NCBI GenBank assembly: GCA_029298735.1
Contig: JANSLP010000247.1
Coordinates: forward strand, 1 to 50,750
Origin: Ophiostoma sp. CBS 140.51
Taxonomy: Eukaryota; Ascomycota; Sordariomycetes; Ophiostomatales; Ophiostomataceae
Length of the DNA stretch: 50,750 bases
Reading direction: 5' to 3'
The notes under the pieces are model-generated. The model saw nothing but the letters and a program-made list of their open reading frames with translations, had not been told where the DNA came from and ran no database searches. This document shows positions 10,338 through 21,238 of the stretch, piece after piece (within the stretch, counting starts at the first letter, position 1; the number at the start of each line of letters is the position of its first letter). The translations under genes were made by a program, and so were the position numbers.

Positions 10338-11135
10338 GTTGTTGGATGCTGGTTGAAAGTCGACGATCTATCATAAAGCACAACAAATTTATACAAATTT
10401 GCCAACAACTGTAAACAGTCTCTGCCTCTTATTATTTGACATTTTATGATGATCAACGCCTAGGCCCAGAAGCAAATATGAAGGGAAAAAATGTATAAAA
10501 CAGGGCTGCTACTTTCACCGCACAACAACTAACCTCGCTTTGATTAGCCCGATAAATTGCCAAGGTCTACAAATATCTTCTAGATGTCTACCACATTCGG
10601 AGGAGAAAAATATACATGCTTCACTCGTTTAAATCGACATGTAAAACTACAAACATACCAATCCAAACATTGCTCGAATATAACAAAAACCGGCTACCAG
10701 ACGGCAACCCTTTCGAAACGGTGGTCGTGTCTGGCGGGAAAACGGTACACCCTAGCGTCCCGAAAACGTGCGTTTAACGTGGGGGGCGGTAGTGAGAGGC
10801 TACGTTTTGTCTGCCGATTCTGTGGCAGAAGCCGCCGAAAATGGGACGAGGCCCACGCTAAAGACGGCAGGATGCAACAAATGGCAGAAAAAAGACGGCA
10901 CAAGCTCCCACTTTCCTTCTTCTTTCTGCCACTATATTTGGAGGGGAAGCACCTCTCCGATATTTAGACCAGCTCCGCGCTCGTTCGGATCGTGGAGAAG
11001 ACAGAAACAAACAAAATCAACGACGACAAATAGGACGATATTTTCTATTCACGAAGCTCTTTGAACGACTCGACTACGACTCCTTTCACTTTACTCACAA
11101 CACTCTCTTCACCACCACCACCTCACAACCCCACA
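10338..11135. other. Upstream region of the DUF3500 gene
   Basis: AT-rich up to about 10700, then mixed. No gene is seen. A TATATTT stretch occurs near 10933-10939, about 200 bp before the DUF3500 start, and could be a core promoter element. The last 60 bases form a C/A-rich leader with CACC repeats. Confidence 0.4.
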
Positions 11136-12407
11136 ATGGCCGACGCCAGCCCATTTCGGCAGTATCTGCCGGATCTGGCCCTGCCACGGTTCACGACAAT
11201 GAAGGCACAGGATGCGCATGAGTACGCCAAGGCATTCATGGAGGGTGGTCGGCCGCCGTGGATCCACGGACTGTGGAAGCACTGGCTCAGCTTGTTTGCC
11301 GAGCCGTTCAAGGGCGTGACGAGCGACGGCAAGGTCCGTGATGGTCTGTTTGAGATTGAAGACGAGGGTGTTCCGATTGACGAGATTGTGGCCGCCGCCA
11401 ATGGCGTCGTCTCACTTCTGAGTGCCGAGCAGAAGAAAGCGACGCTCTACCATATTGACGCGCCCGAGTGGCGTACATGGTCGAACCCCGAGTTTTTGCT
11501 GAGCAACAAGGGCATCCGGCTGGACGAGATCAGCTCTGAGCTGCGCGAGGCCACCCTGAAGGTGCTGGCCGCTTCGCTTTCCCCCGAGGGTTACGACAAG
11601 GCCATCACGGCGATGCGCATCAACGGCTTCCTGGGCGAGCTGGTCGAGTCGCCCAAGGTCATGAACGAGTTCTCGTACAACTTTGCGCTGTTCGGCACCC
11701 CTTCGACCACGGCTCCCTGGGGCTTCTCGTTTTACGGCCACCACCTGTGTCTGAATATCTTCTTCTACAAGACACAAATGGTGCTCAGCCCTTGGTTCAC
11801 GGGCGCCGAGCCCAACTTGATCGATGCCGGTCCATACAAGGGCAGCCGTATTCTGACCGTCGAGGAGGCTGTCGGATTGGAACTGATGCAGGGTCTGGAG
11901 CCCGAGGTGCAGGCCAAGGCCCAGATCTACAAGCAGATGCGCGACCCCGGGATGCCGCATGGCCGCTGGAACCACGACGACCAACGCCATCTGTGCGGTG
12001 CCTACCGTGATAACCGGGTAGTTCCCTACGAGGGTGTTGTCGTTGCTGATCTGCCCGAGGCGTCCCAGCAGCTGGTCACCAAGATTGTCGAGGCTTTCTT
12101 GAGTTATCTGCCCGCATCCGTACGCGCAAAGAGAATTGCCCAGGTCCAGAAGTGGTATAAGGAGACCTATTTCTGCTGGATCGGTGGCTACGGCGATGCC
12201 GATCCGTTCTACTACCGCCTGCAGAGCCCTGTTCTGATTGTCGAGTTTGACCACCACTCGGGCGTCTTCTTGAACAACGCAGAGCCCGCCAAGTTCCACA
12301 TCCACACGCTGCTGCGGACGCCCAATGGCGGCGACTACGGTATGGCGTTGCGGCCGTTGATTCCGGGGCGGGAGCAGGGCTTTTTGTGGGAGGGCGAGAG
12401 GGACTAA
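11136..12407 (+). CDS. DUF3500-family protein, histidine-rich putative metalloprotein
   Basis: A 423-aa intronless protein. I recognise the DUF3500 family from the FYGHHLCLN and FDHHSG...RTPNGGDYG blocks. No reaction is established for the family that I can name. Four histidine clusters stand out: HH at 202-203 (GHHLCLN), H275/H280/H285 (HGRWNHDDQRH), HH at 373-374 (FDHHSG) and H388/H390 (FHIH). They look like a metal site, which is inference. No signal peptide or membrane segment is visible. The frame is open 25 codons further upstream, but the ATG at 11136 has a near-ideal context (cacaATGGC) and starts at the first conserved residues. It lies between the P450 relic and the MFS transporter, both genes on the + strand, which supports membership of the same metabolic cluster. 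Confidence 0.88.
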   Translation: MADASPFRQYLPDLALPRFTTMKAQDAHEYAKAFMEGGRPPWIHGLWKHWLSLFAEPFKGVTSDGKVRDGLFEIEDEGVPIDEIVAAANGVVSLLSAEQKKATLYHIDAPEWRTWSNPEFLLSNKGIRLDEISSELREATLKVLAASLSPEGYDKAITAMRINGFLGELVESPKVMNEFSYNFALFGTPSTTAPWGFSFYGHHLCLNIFFYKTQMVLSPWFTGAEPNLIDAGPYKGSRILTVEEAVGLELMQGLEPEVQAKAQIYKQMRDPGMPHGRWNHDDQRHLCGAYRDNRVVPYEGVVVADLPEASQQLVTKIVEAFLSYLPASVRAKRIAQVQKWYKETYFCWIGGYGDADPFYYRLQSPVLIVEFDHHSGVFLNNAEPAKFHIHTLLRTPNGGDYGMALRPLIPGREQGFLWEGERD

Positions 12408-14172
12408 GGAGTGAACGGGGAGCGAAGCGAAACATTTACGAGTGGACTTTGACGAGCGTGCGATTGCTGTCGATGGAAGGGAAACAGAAAAACGCTTGAA
12501 AAAACTGGGAGGACACGGATATAGCGTTTGTACACAATAAGCGAATACACTGCATTTTGTCACCATTTTCATCCAGCTTGTCGCCACCCACCATCTTTAT
12601 CGCCGAATATCCGTCACACATCCGGGTCTCATTCATGGATATGGAAATGGGTAAAGAATTACCAACATGACAATTGACAAAGCATGACAATAGCATAACA
12701 CAAGGAAGCGATGACAACACAAAAGAACGCAATGAATAACAACAGCGGCGGCAGTAGGCAAAATCTCAACGATATAACGCAGGTGGATTTGGGTATGTGG
12801 ACTTGATTGTGGACTTTCTCTGTGGGCTGAACTGACTGTGGATAAGTCAAACATCAGGTCACATTCGGTCAGAGTTTTATCACTTGTACTCGGACATACT
12901 CCAACATGTTACGCCGGCGCTTGTCTTTGTAGTAAGTGATGAGTTTATTCAAACATTATTCTTTCTTTTTTTTTTCTAACGTTCAATATTGTGTCTTCTC
13001 CAACTTTTTAGCTCCTTTCCTATTCTGTCTACTCCGATGCAAAACTCATGCAACAGACTGACATGCCATCCTTCAACCATCAACCATCAATGCCACTCAA
13101 GAAGGCTAATACAAAATAGACTTGTCAACACAACATCTCCGCAACCCGCAATGTCATGTGCCGGTCGACAAGTCACAACAGAGTCAGAATACAGTCGGTT
13201 CAACAAATGGCATGGCGATAAATCATAACTTGAAGACAGCCAAGGACGGGGGTGGCAACGGGGGGTGACGAACGGGGTTACGGGGAGCACGGGGAGCACT
13301 GAAGAAGGGAGATGGAGACAAAAAAGACAAAAAAAAACCATGGAGTTTGTGGAGTTTGATGGACCTTAATGCGGTGAAACCATTGCCGATTGGCTGAAAA
13401 CTATAAGTGGGTGGGTCTGGCCGATGGACGCCAAATCTGGGGAGGAAGAAAGGAGAGAAACAAGAGCGAAGAAAGACCGCCAGAACGCGCCAAAGCTCGC
13501 CAAAAGGGCGCCAAAACTTGGAAGAGGCAATAATTGACAAGGAGAATTACTGAGTGGAGGAGGAGAGGAGAGCGTGGAGAAAGAGGAGCAACACCTGTGG
13601 GGTAATCAAACGCAGAGGGCAGGCAAGAAGAAACACTGGACAACCTGACAACACGCAAAGGGCACACGTCGCAAACACGCTGGAGATAATCAAAGACGGC
13701 CACGCAACACTCTCAATGCCACCCACCCACACGGCTGCAACGGAAATCGATGGGTCAACTGGGTCTTTCGAGTCAACGACCAGGGCATGAAGCACGAGCA
13801 CTTCCACACACACAAGCACAGGGACAGGCACACGGATCTATCTGGGGGTGCCATGGGGTAGACAATTGTCATTTTTGGTGTTTCTTTTCTTTTTGTTCCT
13901 TTTCACTCTTTCTTTTTGTTTTCTTCCCCTCTCTTTCAAACCCCTGCCTGGTCATCCCCCGTGCCGTCCCCAGTTTCTCCACGACTGGGTTTCTGAGCAT
14001 TTAATCGCATCGCGCCCATCTTTACTTTTCTCATCAGAACATCCTTCTCATCGTCTCTTCACCATTTTCCTTTTTCTCCCTTCCCACCTCCAGGGTCCTA
14101 ACCTTATCTCGTTTGCCTGTCCATCGTCTCCTTCTCCCCTCTACTCCTCTCTCCTACCTATATATCGCCACA
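12408..14172. other. Intergenic region between DUF3500 and MFS genes
   Basis: About 1.75 kb without a supported gene. A poly-T run lies near 12967. The last 300 bases (about 13870-14165) are strongly pyrimidine-rich (TTTTC/CCTCTC), typical of a highly used fungal promoter and 5' leader for the transporter. Short frames here lack motifs. Confidence 0.5.
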
Positions 14173-15760
14173 ATGTCGAACAAGGAGGAAGAGCACCAGG
14201 TCGAGCACTCGTTCAGTGTAGGTCTACAGCCATCGATCGAATATATCCTCTCATTGTCACCATGCTAACAATACAGCCCGAGGTCGATGTCCTCTCGCCG
14301 GAGCACCGCGACTTTCTCGTTGCCCGCCATGGCACCTTTGAGCTGGACCCCGTGCCGGCCATGTCCGACCTCGACCCCTTGAACTGGTCGACGTCCAAGG
14401 TAGGCCACCCCTCTGAAAAAATCAATTTGATAGTCCGCCGCTAACGTTATAGAAAATCATCAACTTGACACTCGTCGCTTTCCACGCCATGATGGCCACC
14501 TTCACAGCCTCAGCCATCCAGTCCGCTTTCGTCGACATCTCGGCTGACCTCGGTGTCAGTATGCAGCGCACCAGCTACCTGACCTCGCTCGTCATCGCCA
14601 TCCTGGGCGGTGCTCCTCTGTTCTGGCGTCCCGTCTCCCAGGCCTACGGCCGTCGTCCTGTGTTCCTGCTGTCTCTCATCTGCTCGCTCATCTGCAACGT
14701 CGGCTGCGGTCTGTGCCACTCGTACGGCACCATGGCCTTCTGCCGTGCCCTGACGGCTTTCTTCATCTCGCCCGCTGCCTCTATTGGCAGTGGTGTCGTG
14801 TCCGAGATGTTCTTCAAGAAGCAGCGTGCCCGCTGCATGGGTGTCTGGACCACCATGGTCACCCTCGGTGTACCGGTCGCCCCCTTCATCTTTGGCTTCG
14901 TCGCCCTTCGTGTCGGCTACCGCTGGATCTACTGGACCCTGGCCATCACCAACGGCGTCCAGTTTATCCTGTACTTCTTCCTCGGCTCGGAGACGCGCTA
15001 CGTTGAGGGCACCCCTGCCGCCGAGAAGACGCCCACGTCTTACTTTGGCCGTCTCCTGTCCTTCCGCCGCATCGACCCGACGCCGCTACGCGCCTACGAC
15101 TTTATCCAGCCGCTGCTTCTGGGCCGTTTCGCCTGTATCGCTATCCCTGCCGCTGCTTATGCCATGATCTTCTTGTGGGGTAGCGTCATGATCACTATTG
15201 AGATCCCCCAGCTCTACCCGGAGCTCTTTGGCTTCAACACCCAGCAGGTCGGCCTCCAGTTTGCCGCCGTCATTATTGGCACGCTGCTGGGTGAGCAGGT
15301 CGGCGGTGTTTTGTCCGACAAGTGGATGTGGGCTGCCCGCAAGCGCCGCGGTGGCCAGGTCGATCCCCAGCCCGAGTACCGTCTGTGGATCTCGTACTTT
15401 GGCCATGCTCTGACCATTGCCGGTGTCGTTGTCTTCCTTGTCCAGACCGAGCGTATTGGCGCCCACTGGGATGTGACGCCCCTGGTCGGTGCCGCCGTTG
15501 CTGCCGCCGGCAACCAGATTGTCACGACGGTCATGATTACCTATGCTGTCGACTGCTACCGCACCGAGGCTGCTGGTGTTGGTGTCTTTATCATCTTTGT
15601 GCGCCAGATCTGGGGCTTCATTGGTCCCTTCTGGTTCCCCCAGCTGATTGAGGAGGTCGGCCTCAAGGACAGCAGTGCCGTCGCTGCGGGCATGATGATT
15701 GCCGTCTCCATGATTCCCACTATGCTTCTCCAGTGGAAGGGCGAGTCGTGGAGAGATTAA
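14173..15760 (+). CDS. MFS transporter, DHA1-type
   Basis: A 491-aa membrane protein in three exons: 14173-14217, 14277-14399 and 14453-15760. The introns are 59 bp (GTAGGT donor, CTAAC branch, ACAG) and 53 bp (GTAGGC donor, CTAAC, ATAG). The spliced N-terminus MSNKEEEHQVEHSFS-PEVDVLSPEHRDF... is hydrophilic and cytosolic. About 12 hydrophobic segments follow, beginning LTLVAFHAMMATFTASAIQ. The loop after TM2 has the motif-A-like PVSQAYGRRPV, and TM5 has GVPVAPFIFGF in the motif-C position. This is the layout of DHA1 proton-coupled transporters, which export drugs or move organic acids, polyamines and similar solutes. Cluster position suggests it moves the pathway substrate or a product. Direction and solute cannot be told from sequence. 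Confidence 0.92.
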
Positions 15761-16416
15761 GCCGAAGCGGGTTCGAGGTTACTGTTGAGGGGTTAACCAC
15801 ATTTACGATCTCACTCTTGTGTCTCTGATACCATGTTTTGTTTCCATTGTGTTTACTGAAGCGAGTTGTTGATTTGTCCGATATGCCTATAATTTGTTAA
15901 TCTATTGAATATTTGTTTACTTTGCTTGGTGCATTCCGATCTCTTGTGACGATATAGTACAGTTCTATGATCTAAAAGAAGTCGATTTTTTTTTCTCAAT
16001 ATTTATTTATGTCTCTAAGGGTATTTTACTATAATCTTCTCGTCATGACAATTTATTAAAATACCATCTCCCCATTTGTCTTGTGTTGTCTCGTTGTAAA
16101 TGCGGCAAGTTTAGATGGCTATATACACTACTCTATTAGCCTTATTTAGAGCGCAGGAGGCTGTGAAATTAGCCGACATATTTCTTTATGTAGAAGCTCC
16201 TCTTGGCAGAAAGCTCCCAAAATAAGTGGGTCCCTAACAATTTTACCAAGCTCCAATCGCGCATCGCGACCAAAGCTTCAACTTCAACCTTTCACATGCA
16301 TCTTCAACAACACGACTGAACAACACAAACGGCCAACGATCCGACACAACACACCACTTCCCGCTGTATACGCATTTAATATATATTCTACTTCCGCCAC
16401 ATCACCCACAACCAGC
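15761..16416. other. Intergenic region, boundary between metabolic cluster and housekeeping block
   Basis: AT-rich 3' flank of the transporter followed by the promoter of the URN1-like gene. No gene is seen. It marks the change from accessory metabolic genes on the left to conserved single-copy genes on the right. Confidence 0.5.
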
Positions 16417-18078
16417 ATGGCAAACCCGACGGGGGCGGCGCCGACAGCTGTCTCGTCGTCGTCACCATCAACTTCTTCACTCCCTCCTCTTCCGCCAGGT
16501 TGGACCGAGAACAAGGCACCCACCGGACACACCTACTACTACAATGCACAAACACGCGAGTCGACCTATCGCCGACCACTTCCACCACCACCCGCGCCAC
16601 CACCACCACCGGGCGGCCCGCCTTCATCATCTCGACCACATCTTCCTCTTCAACCCTCTACAACCTACAGCCAACCCTTCCCGTCGCATCCTTTCCCTGG
16701 CGCACCACAGCCCGGCGTACGTGGTCCGCAAGCACCGGTAACGGCGCCCGCTCTCCGTCTTTCCGATCCTCGCGTCGCCAATGCCTTTATGGCTCAACAG
16801 AATGCGGTAAACAATCCACAAGATCATCACGGTAAAGGAGGAGGCCGGGGAGGACGTGGCGGTAGAGGAGGCTTTGGCGGCCGTGGAGGAGGCAACGACC
16901 GACCTCGTCCACAACCAAATGACAAGCCACGGTCCCGCATCCCCATCCCTGGCCACGAACCGTGGGTTCTGGTCTATACCAAATACGGCCGCCGTTTTGT
17001 GTATAACTCGACAAAAAACACAAGCTACTGGCGCATCCCCGAGAAACTGATGCCGGCAATTCTAGAGATGGACAAGGCGGGCATCCATAAGAAAGTGGAG
17101 GCTGCGACGGGACAGAAGGGCGAGAAGCCATCAGGCGAAGCACCTGGTGCAGCTGCAAAGCCAAGTGCGCCCAAACCACTCGTAGAAGACCTCGACTCAG
17201 ACTATGAAGAGGTCGAGGTGACGGACGATGAAGATGGAGAAGAGGAGAAGGATGACGGTGCCGAAGATGGACCACGGAAACGGCAAAAGACCGACGAACC
17301 TGGCGACGAGGAGATGGCCGTTGATGGAGGCGAAGGAGGTGACGGTGGCCCCATCGAGTTCAGCGAGGCTGATATTGCGTATCAACTCGCGGCTGCTGCA
17401 GCTGAGTACGATGATTACGACCAAGAAGAGTGGGATGGCGAGGAGGGCGAAGAGGGCTACGATGAAGGAGAGACAGAAGAAGGCGCAGACGGCGCGACAT
17501 TGTTCAAGGCGTTGCTGGATGATTTCAAGATCAACCCCTTCAGTCCGTGGGAGAAGCTGATTGAAGAAGGCAAAGTCTTTGACGACCCGCGGTACACGGC
17601 CCTTCCAAACATGAAGGCCCGCAAAGCCGTCTGGGAGGAATGGTCGCGCGACGGCATCCAGAAGCGCAAAGAGCAGAAGGCCAAGGAAGACAAAGAGAGC
17701 GCGGCAAAGAAGGACCCTCGTGCGCCCTACTTGCAACTTCTGCAAGACCACGCTACACCCAAACTCTACTGGGCCGAGTTCAAGCGCAAGTACCGCAAAG
17801 AGCCCGGCCTGAAGGACAGCGTGGCGCCGCACAAGGAAAAGGACAAGGAGAAGATGTACCGCGACTATGTGGCGCGTCTCAAACTGTCGTCCTCAACGCG
17901 CAAGTCCGACCTGACAAAACTGCTCGAGTCGCTGCCTCTGTCAGCACTGAACAACCAAACGGATCCCAAAGACGGTCTGCCGCACGAACTGACGGGCGAC
18001 CTACGATACATTGCCGTCGAGACGTCTGTAAGAGATGCGCTCGTCGAAGCTTTTATTCGTTCAGCAGGGCCGCCCTAG
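16417..18078 (+). CDS. URN1: WW/FF-domain protein, URN1/TCERG1-like pre-mRNA processing factor
   Basis: A 553-aa intronless protein. A WW domain starts at W29 (PPGWTENKAPTGHTYYYN). Its second conserved aromatic is Tyr51 instead of Trp (STYRRP). A proline-rich stretch, an RGG box (about 143-165) and a second WW-like unit (EPWVLVYTKYGRRFVYN...SYWRIPEK) follow. Then comes a long acidic region. An FF domain spans about 363-415 (FKALLDDFKINPFSPWEKLIEEG, KARKAVWEEW), with another helical FF-like unit after it (APYLQLLQDHATPKLYWAEFKRKYR). This order matches yeast Urn1 and the CA150/TCERG1 group, nuclear proteins linking spliceosome components and RNA polymerase II. The RGG box suggests RNA binding. 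It converges with the TAPT1 gene, 145 bp between stops. Confidence 0.88.
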   Translation: MANPTGAAPTAVSSSSPSTSSLPPLPPGWTENKAPTGHTYYYNAQTRESTYRRPLPPPPAPPPPPGGPPSSSRPHLPLQPSTTYSQPFPSHPFPGAPQPGVRGPQAPVTAPALRLSDPRVANAFMAQQNAVNNPQDHHGKGGGRGGRGGRGGFGGRGGGNDRPRPQPNDKPRSRIPIPGHEPWVLVYTKYGRRFVYNSTKNTSYWRIPEKLMPAILEMDKAGIHKKVEAATGQKGEKPSGEAPGAAAKPSAPKPLVEDLDSDYEEVEVTDDEDGEEEKDDGAEDGPRKRQKTDEPGDEEMAVDGGEGGDGGPIEFSEADIAYQLAAAAAEYDDYDQEEWDGEEGEEGYDEGETEEGADGATLFKALLDDFKINPFSPWEKLIEEGKVFDDPRYTALPNMKARKAVWEEWSRDGIQKRKEQKAKEDKESAAKKDPRAPYLQLLQDHATPKLYWAEFKRKYRKEPGLKDSVAPHKEKDKEKMYRDYVARLKLSSSTRKSDLTKLLESLPLSALNNQTDPKDGLPHELTGDLRYIAVETSVRDALVEAFIRSAGPP

Positions 18079-18223
18079 GTTAGCAATGTAATTAGAAAAG
18101 AAATCTATCAAAAAATAATGACCAAAGAAACCAATTTCGTTTTCATATCCTAACGCTATCATGATGTTCATATCTGACTGTAAGACAACGCAATGCAATA
18201 TTGATTCATCCGCCACCTTCTGT

Positions 18224-21200
18224 CTACCAAATTCGCTTCGCCACCATCTCATAACGTGTAATTGTGTTCAAGTCCATCTCTTTCTTGCCTTTGCCCGACT
18301 CGCGGCGGTCCTTCTCGCGCACCTTCTTCAGACCCTCAGGGTCATCCGAGAAGATCCAGCGCCGCCGCTCTTCGCCCACCTCGACTTTGCCATAGCCACC
18401 CGTGCGCTTGCCCGTGGCATCAAACGACTCGGGCTCAGCCTGGCCCATCGCCTCGGCGTGTTCCTGGACCTTCATGTTCGTGTACCGGTTGCGGGCGTAC
18501 CGTAAAAGGGCCATGCCCAGCAAGAGCTTGGCAATCAACAAGATCAAAAACATGAGGAAGAAGACAACGACCATGGTGACGCCAGCAATAAGGTCATCGC
18601 TGGACCACCACCATGTCCATGAACCTGAAGTGGAGGCAGCAGCGGCAGCATCTCCTCCCATGGAAGCATAGGGATTGCCGTGAACAGCCCGGCCAAGAGC
18701 GTTGCGAATCAAAAGATCGAGCCGCTCCAAAGACGCTGCAATGGCCGGACTCGAGGGCGTAGCTGCTTCGGCCACCAGTGACGTATGCGTGGACGGCGGC
18801 AGCGGCGATGGCAGGTGCGTGGCCAAAAACATGTGGTACGTCTGGACAGACGAGCGGATGAAAAGCGTGCACAGCGGAATAAGTGGCAGACCGAGACGGC
18901 GCATCAATGCGGGGGCAACGAAAGCATTTGTATAGTAGTCCTTGCACAGAATATCCAGAATGCGGCTGTAAAAGTTGGGCTTGATGTTGTTGAACTTGTT
19001 AATGTAGCCGTGCTTGATCCAGTCGACAATCATCTCGCTGCCAATGACAATGAGGAACGGCGAGAGCACTTCGATGGACGTCAGCCACGACGGCAAAATC
19101 TTGAAGCTGGCCGGCAGGATGGATGCATTGTGCAGCGGCACTTTCGCGGCCATGTCCTCGAGCATGCCGCCGCTACTACCGCCTAGGTCGATGCCGGCAC
19201 CGGGCACAGACAAACCGCCAATCTCGACGACATTACGCAGGGCAATGATAAATAGCACAATCCATAGCTGGAATCGCTCAACAATGTCGGCACAGGCCAG
19301 TTGGAACGTGTTTTCCTTTTCGGTGCGCTTGAAGACGCTGCTCTTGACCTCAACAAACTGGTTGGACATGAGCAGCGACAGCAGGGCATTCGAGTACGAG
19401 TTGACGGCCACGTTGAGCGTAATGACTTGATAGAACAGCACCATGGTGTGGGCAATATTGTAGACGAGAGAAAGGCAAAACATGCCAAAGGGCAGCAAGA
19501 TCTTGGACCGGCCCGAAGCTGTTCGTGACAACGTCTCGGAACTGAATAGGCACTCAAAGATGTCTTGGCCCAGGGCAGAGAGCAGCCGGTCACCGACTTC
19601 CACAAGGTTGTAGATGACGTACAGCTTGACGGCCGACTGGGCACGAACAAAGTGGTACATGCGGCTGGCATCCAGGTTCATGAGAGCGAGAGAACTGCAC
19701 ACAATGACGGCACCCTGCAACAGATCGGCCTTGTGGAAGGACGTCAAGTTGGACGGCATCGACTTGGTCCGGCGGTGGCCCCAGATCTTGCGGCGTGCCG
19801 TTGAAGCAGCAGGAGCATCCATTGTTACGCCGGTGCCTGATGTCTGCACATGACGTCTTGGACGCGGCTGGCCGTCCAAAGCAGGGCCGGCACTGTCGCT
19901 CATAGAACTGCCATTGCTCCGTCCTCGAGGCCGACCGGTGGTTGTCGTCAATGCTGGGTCGGTAGATGTGGTAGACGCGCCCACCTTCGAAGGTTTCGGT
20001 TGTCGTCCTCGCCTCCACATCCGCCCGAGTCCTCTCCACACATATGCCGTCATCCACCGCACCTCTTTCCAGAGCACATAGCCCCACCACCGCACGAGAA
20101 CGCTCACGGCAATGCAGAACCGCAGCGGCAGGATCGTCAGTGTCCACAGCCACGCATCCAGACATGCCAGCGCACCAAAGTACATGGTCCTCTCCAAGTA
20201 GGTGGGCAGCAACAGGAAATTCTTGAGCCGCTCAAACTTGACGGCATGCGACTCGTAGGGGATGTCGGAGGTGTACGAGTGGTGGATGTAGAGCGGGCTA
20301 GGCCGTTGACCGGCCAGCTCGAGCTGCAGGAGAGTGGGCAGAGACATGGGTGGCAGCGGGATAGATGGTGGGATGGGTGAAGGCAGACGTTGTTCGCCGT
20401 GGTTAGGCGTATGAGCGGACAAGTCTCCTTTTTGGCCTAGCTGAGGACCTGGACGGAGGGCAGTCGTGGCTGCTGGTCCCGTCCCAGGGCCAGCCCCAAC
20501 ACCAGCCTTTCCACTGTCGATATGAAGCGGAGGTAGCCTTGGTGCCGTGTTGTGAGAGTGCCTTCGGGTGCTTGTATTACTAGCGACCGGTGGAACGGCA
20601 GCCTGTGGTTGTTGTTGCAATGGTTGCTGCTGCAGCTGTTGTTGCTGCTGTGTGGCAGCCGACTTCCGTCGACTAATGGGTGGTGTCGAAAGCGTACGCA
20701 GTGATCCAGTTGAGTTCCAGTGCCGCTGCACACGTTGTGGCTGCTCGTCGACGTGGGCGTTCACTGGCGTTACTTCTGAAGCATCACCGTTTCTGACATC
20801 CGCTCGCGGGAACTGTGCCATCGGCTGGTTGTCAAGCGGCGGGCTGAATCCACTACGGGCGGCCAAGCTTCCCATAACAAGCTCCGCGTCATCCGGGAGG
20901 GCTGCAATCGGCAGCGACTCCGTCAGTTCGGCCATCTTACTGGCAGACAATCGTCGGACACCGCTCGGATGTGAAGGAGATGTGATCTTGGGTGTGCCAA
21001 TCGACGGCGACACTACGGGCTTTTCGGTCATGTCGGTGGTTGTGGAGGGTGGTACTGATGTCTTTGCGTCTTTGTCGTTCGGAAATTCGACAGGCGGTTC
21101 GATCGGAGATGGTGATGGTGAAGGAAGCTGGAAGACGCTGTCGACGTTGACGGTCAGGCCGCCCTTGTCAAGGTGTGCGCGACTTGGTCTTCGGGCATTC

Positions 21201-21238
21201 GCGTCGCCTTCCGAGAGTCCCTGGAGGGCGGGAGGCAT
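18224..21238 (-). CDS. EMP65: TAPT1/EMP65-family ER membrane protein
   Basis: A 1004-aa protein, apparently intronless. The first 300 residues are low complexity with a Q-rich tract (about 195-215) and Pro/Ser-rich segments. The conserved TAPT1 (DUF747) region runs from about residue 330 (FERLKNFLLLPTYLERTMYFG) through HKADLLQGAVIVCSSLALMN, KLYVIYNLVEVGDRLLSALGQD and the hydrophobic segments about 600-680, to SEMIVDWIKHGYINKFNNI and DYYTNAFV. A C-terminal membrane segment (about 905-925) precedes a charged tail. Yeast Emp65 acts with Slp1 in the ER to protect newly made soluble luminal proteins. The animal member is tied to ciliary and skeletal development. The ATG at 21238 starts the open frame in a good context. 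It is divergent to the PAP2 gene. Confidence 0.92.
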   Translation of the reverse strand: MPPALQGLSEGDANARRPSRAHLDKGGLTVNVDSVFQLPSPSPSPIEPPVEFPNDKDAKTSVPPSTTTDMTEKPVVSPSIGTPKITSPSHPSGVRRLSASKMAELTESLPIAALPDDAELVMGSLAARSGFSPPLDNQPMAQFPRADVRNGDASEVTPVNAHVDEQPQRVQRHWNSTGSLRTLSTPPISRRKSAATQQQQQLQQQPLQQQPQAAVPPVASNTSTRRHSHNTAPRLPPLHIDSGKAGVGAGPGTGPAATTALRPGPQLGQKGDLSAHTPNHGEQRLPSPIPPSIPLPPMSLPTLLQLELAGQRPSPLYIHHSYTSDIPYESHAVKFERLKNFLLLPTYLERTMYFGALACLDAWLWTLTILPLRFCIAVSVLVRWWGYVLWKEVRWMTAYVWRGLGRMWRRGRQPKPSKVGASTTSTDPALTTTTGRPRGRSNGSSMSDSAGPALDGQPRPRRHVQTSGTGVTMDAPAASTARRKIWGHRRTKSMPSNLTSFHKADLLQGAVIVCSSLALMNLDASRMYHFVRAQSAVKLYVIYNLVEVGDRLLSALGQDIFECLFSSETLSRTASGRSKILLPFGMFCLSLVYNIAHTMVLFYQVITLNVAVNSYSNALLSLLMSNQFVEVKSSVFKRTEKENTFQLACADIVERFQLWIVLFIIALRNVVEIGGLSVPGAGIDLGGSSGGMLEDMAAKVPLHNASILPASFKILPSWLTSIEVLSPFLIVIGSEMIVDWIKHGYINKFNNIKPNFYSRILDILCKDYYTNAFVAPALMRRLGLPLIPLCTLFIRSSVQTYHMFLATHLPSPLPPSTHTSLVAEAATPSSPAIAASLERLDLLIRNALGRAVHGNPYASMGGDAAAAASTSGSWTWWWSSDDLIAGVTMVVVFFLMFLILLIAKLLLGMALLRYARNRYTNMKVQEHAEAMGQAEPESFDATGKRTGGYGKVEVGEERRRWIFSDDPEGLKKVREKDRRESGKGKKEMDLNTITRYEMVAKRIW

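Noticed and set aside
11412..12587. 391-codon frame on - opposite the DUF3500 gene
   Set aside because: It overlaps a clear conserved protein on the other strand and its translation is low-complexity shadow sequence.
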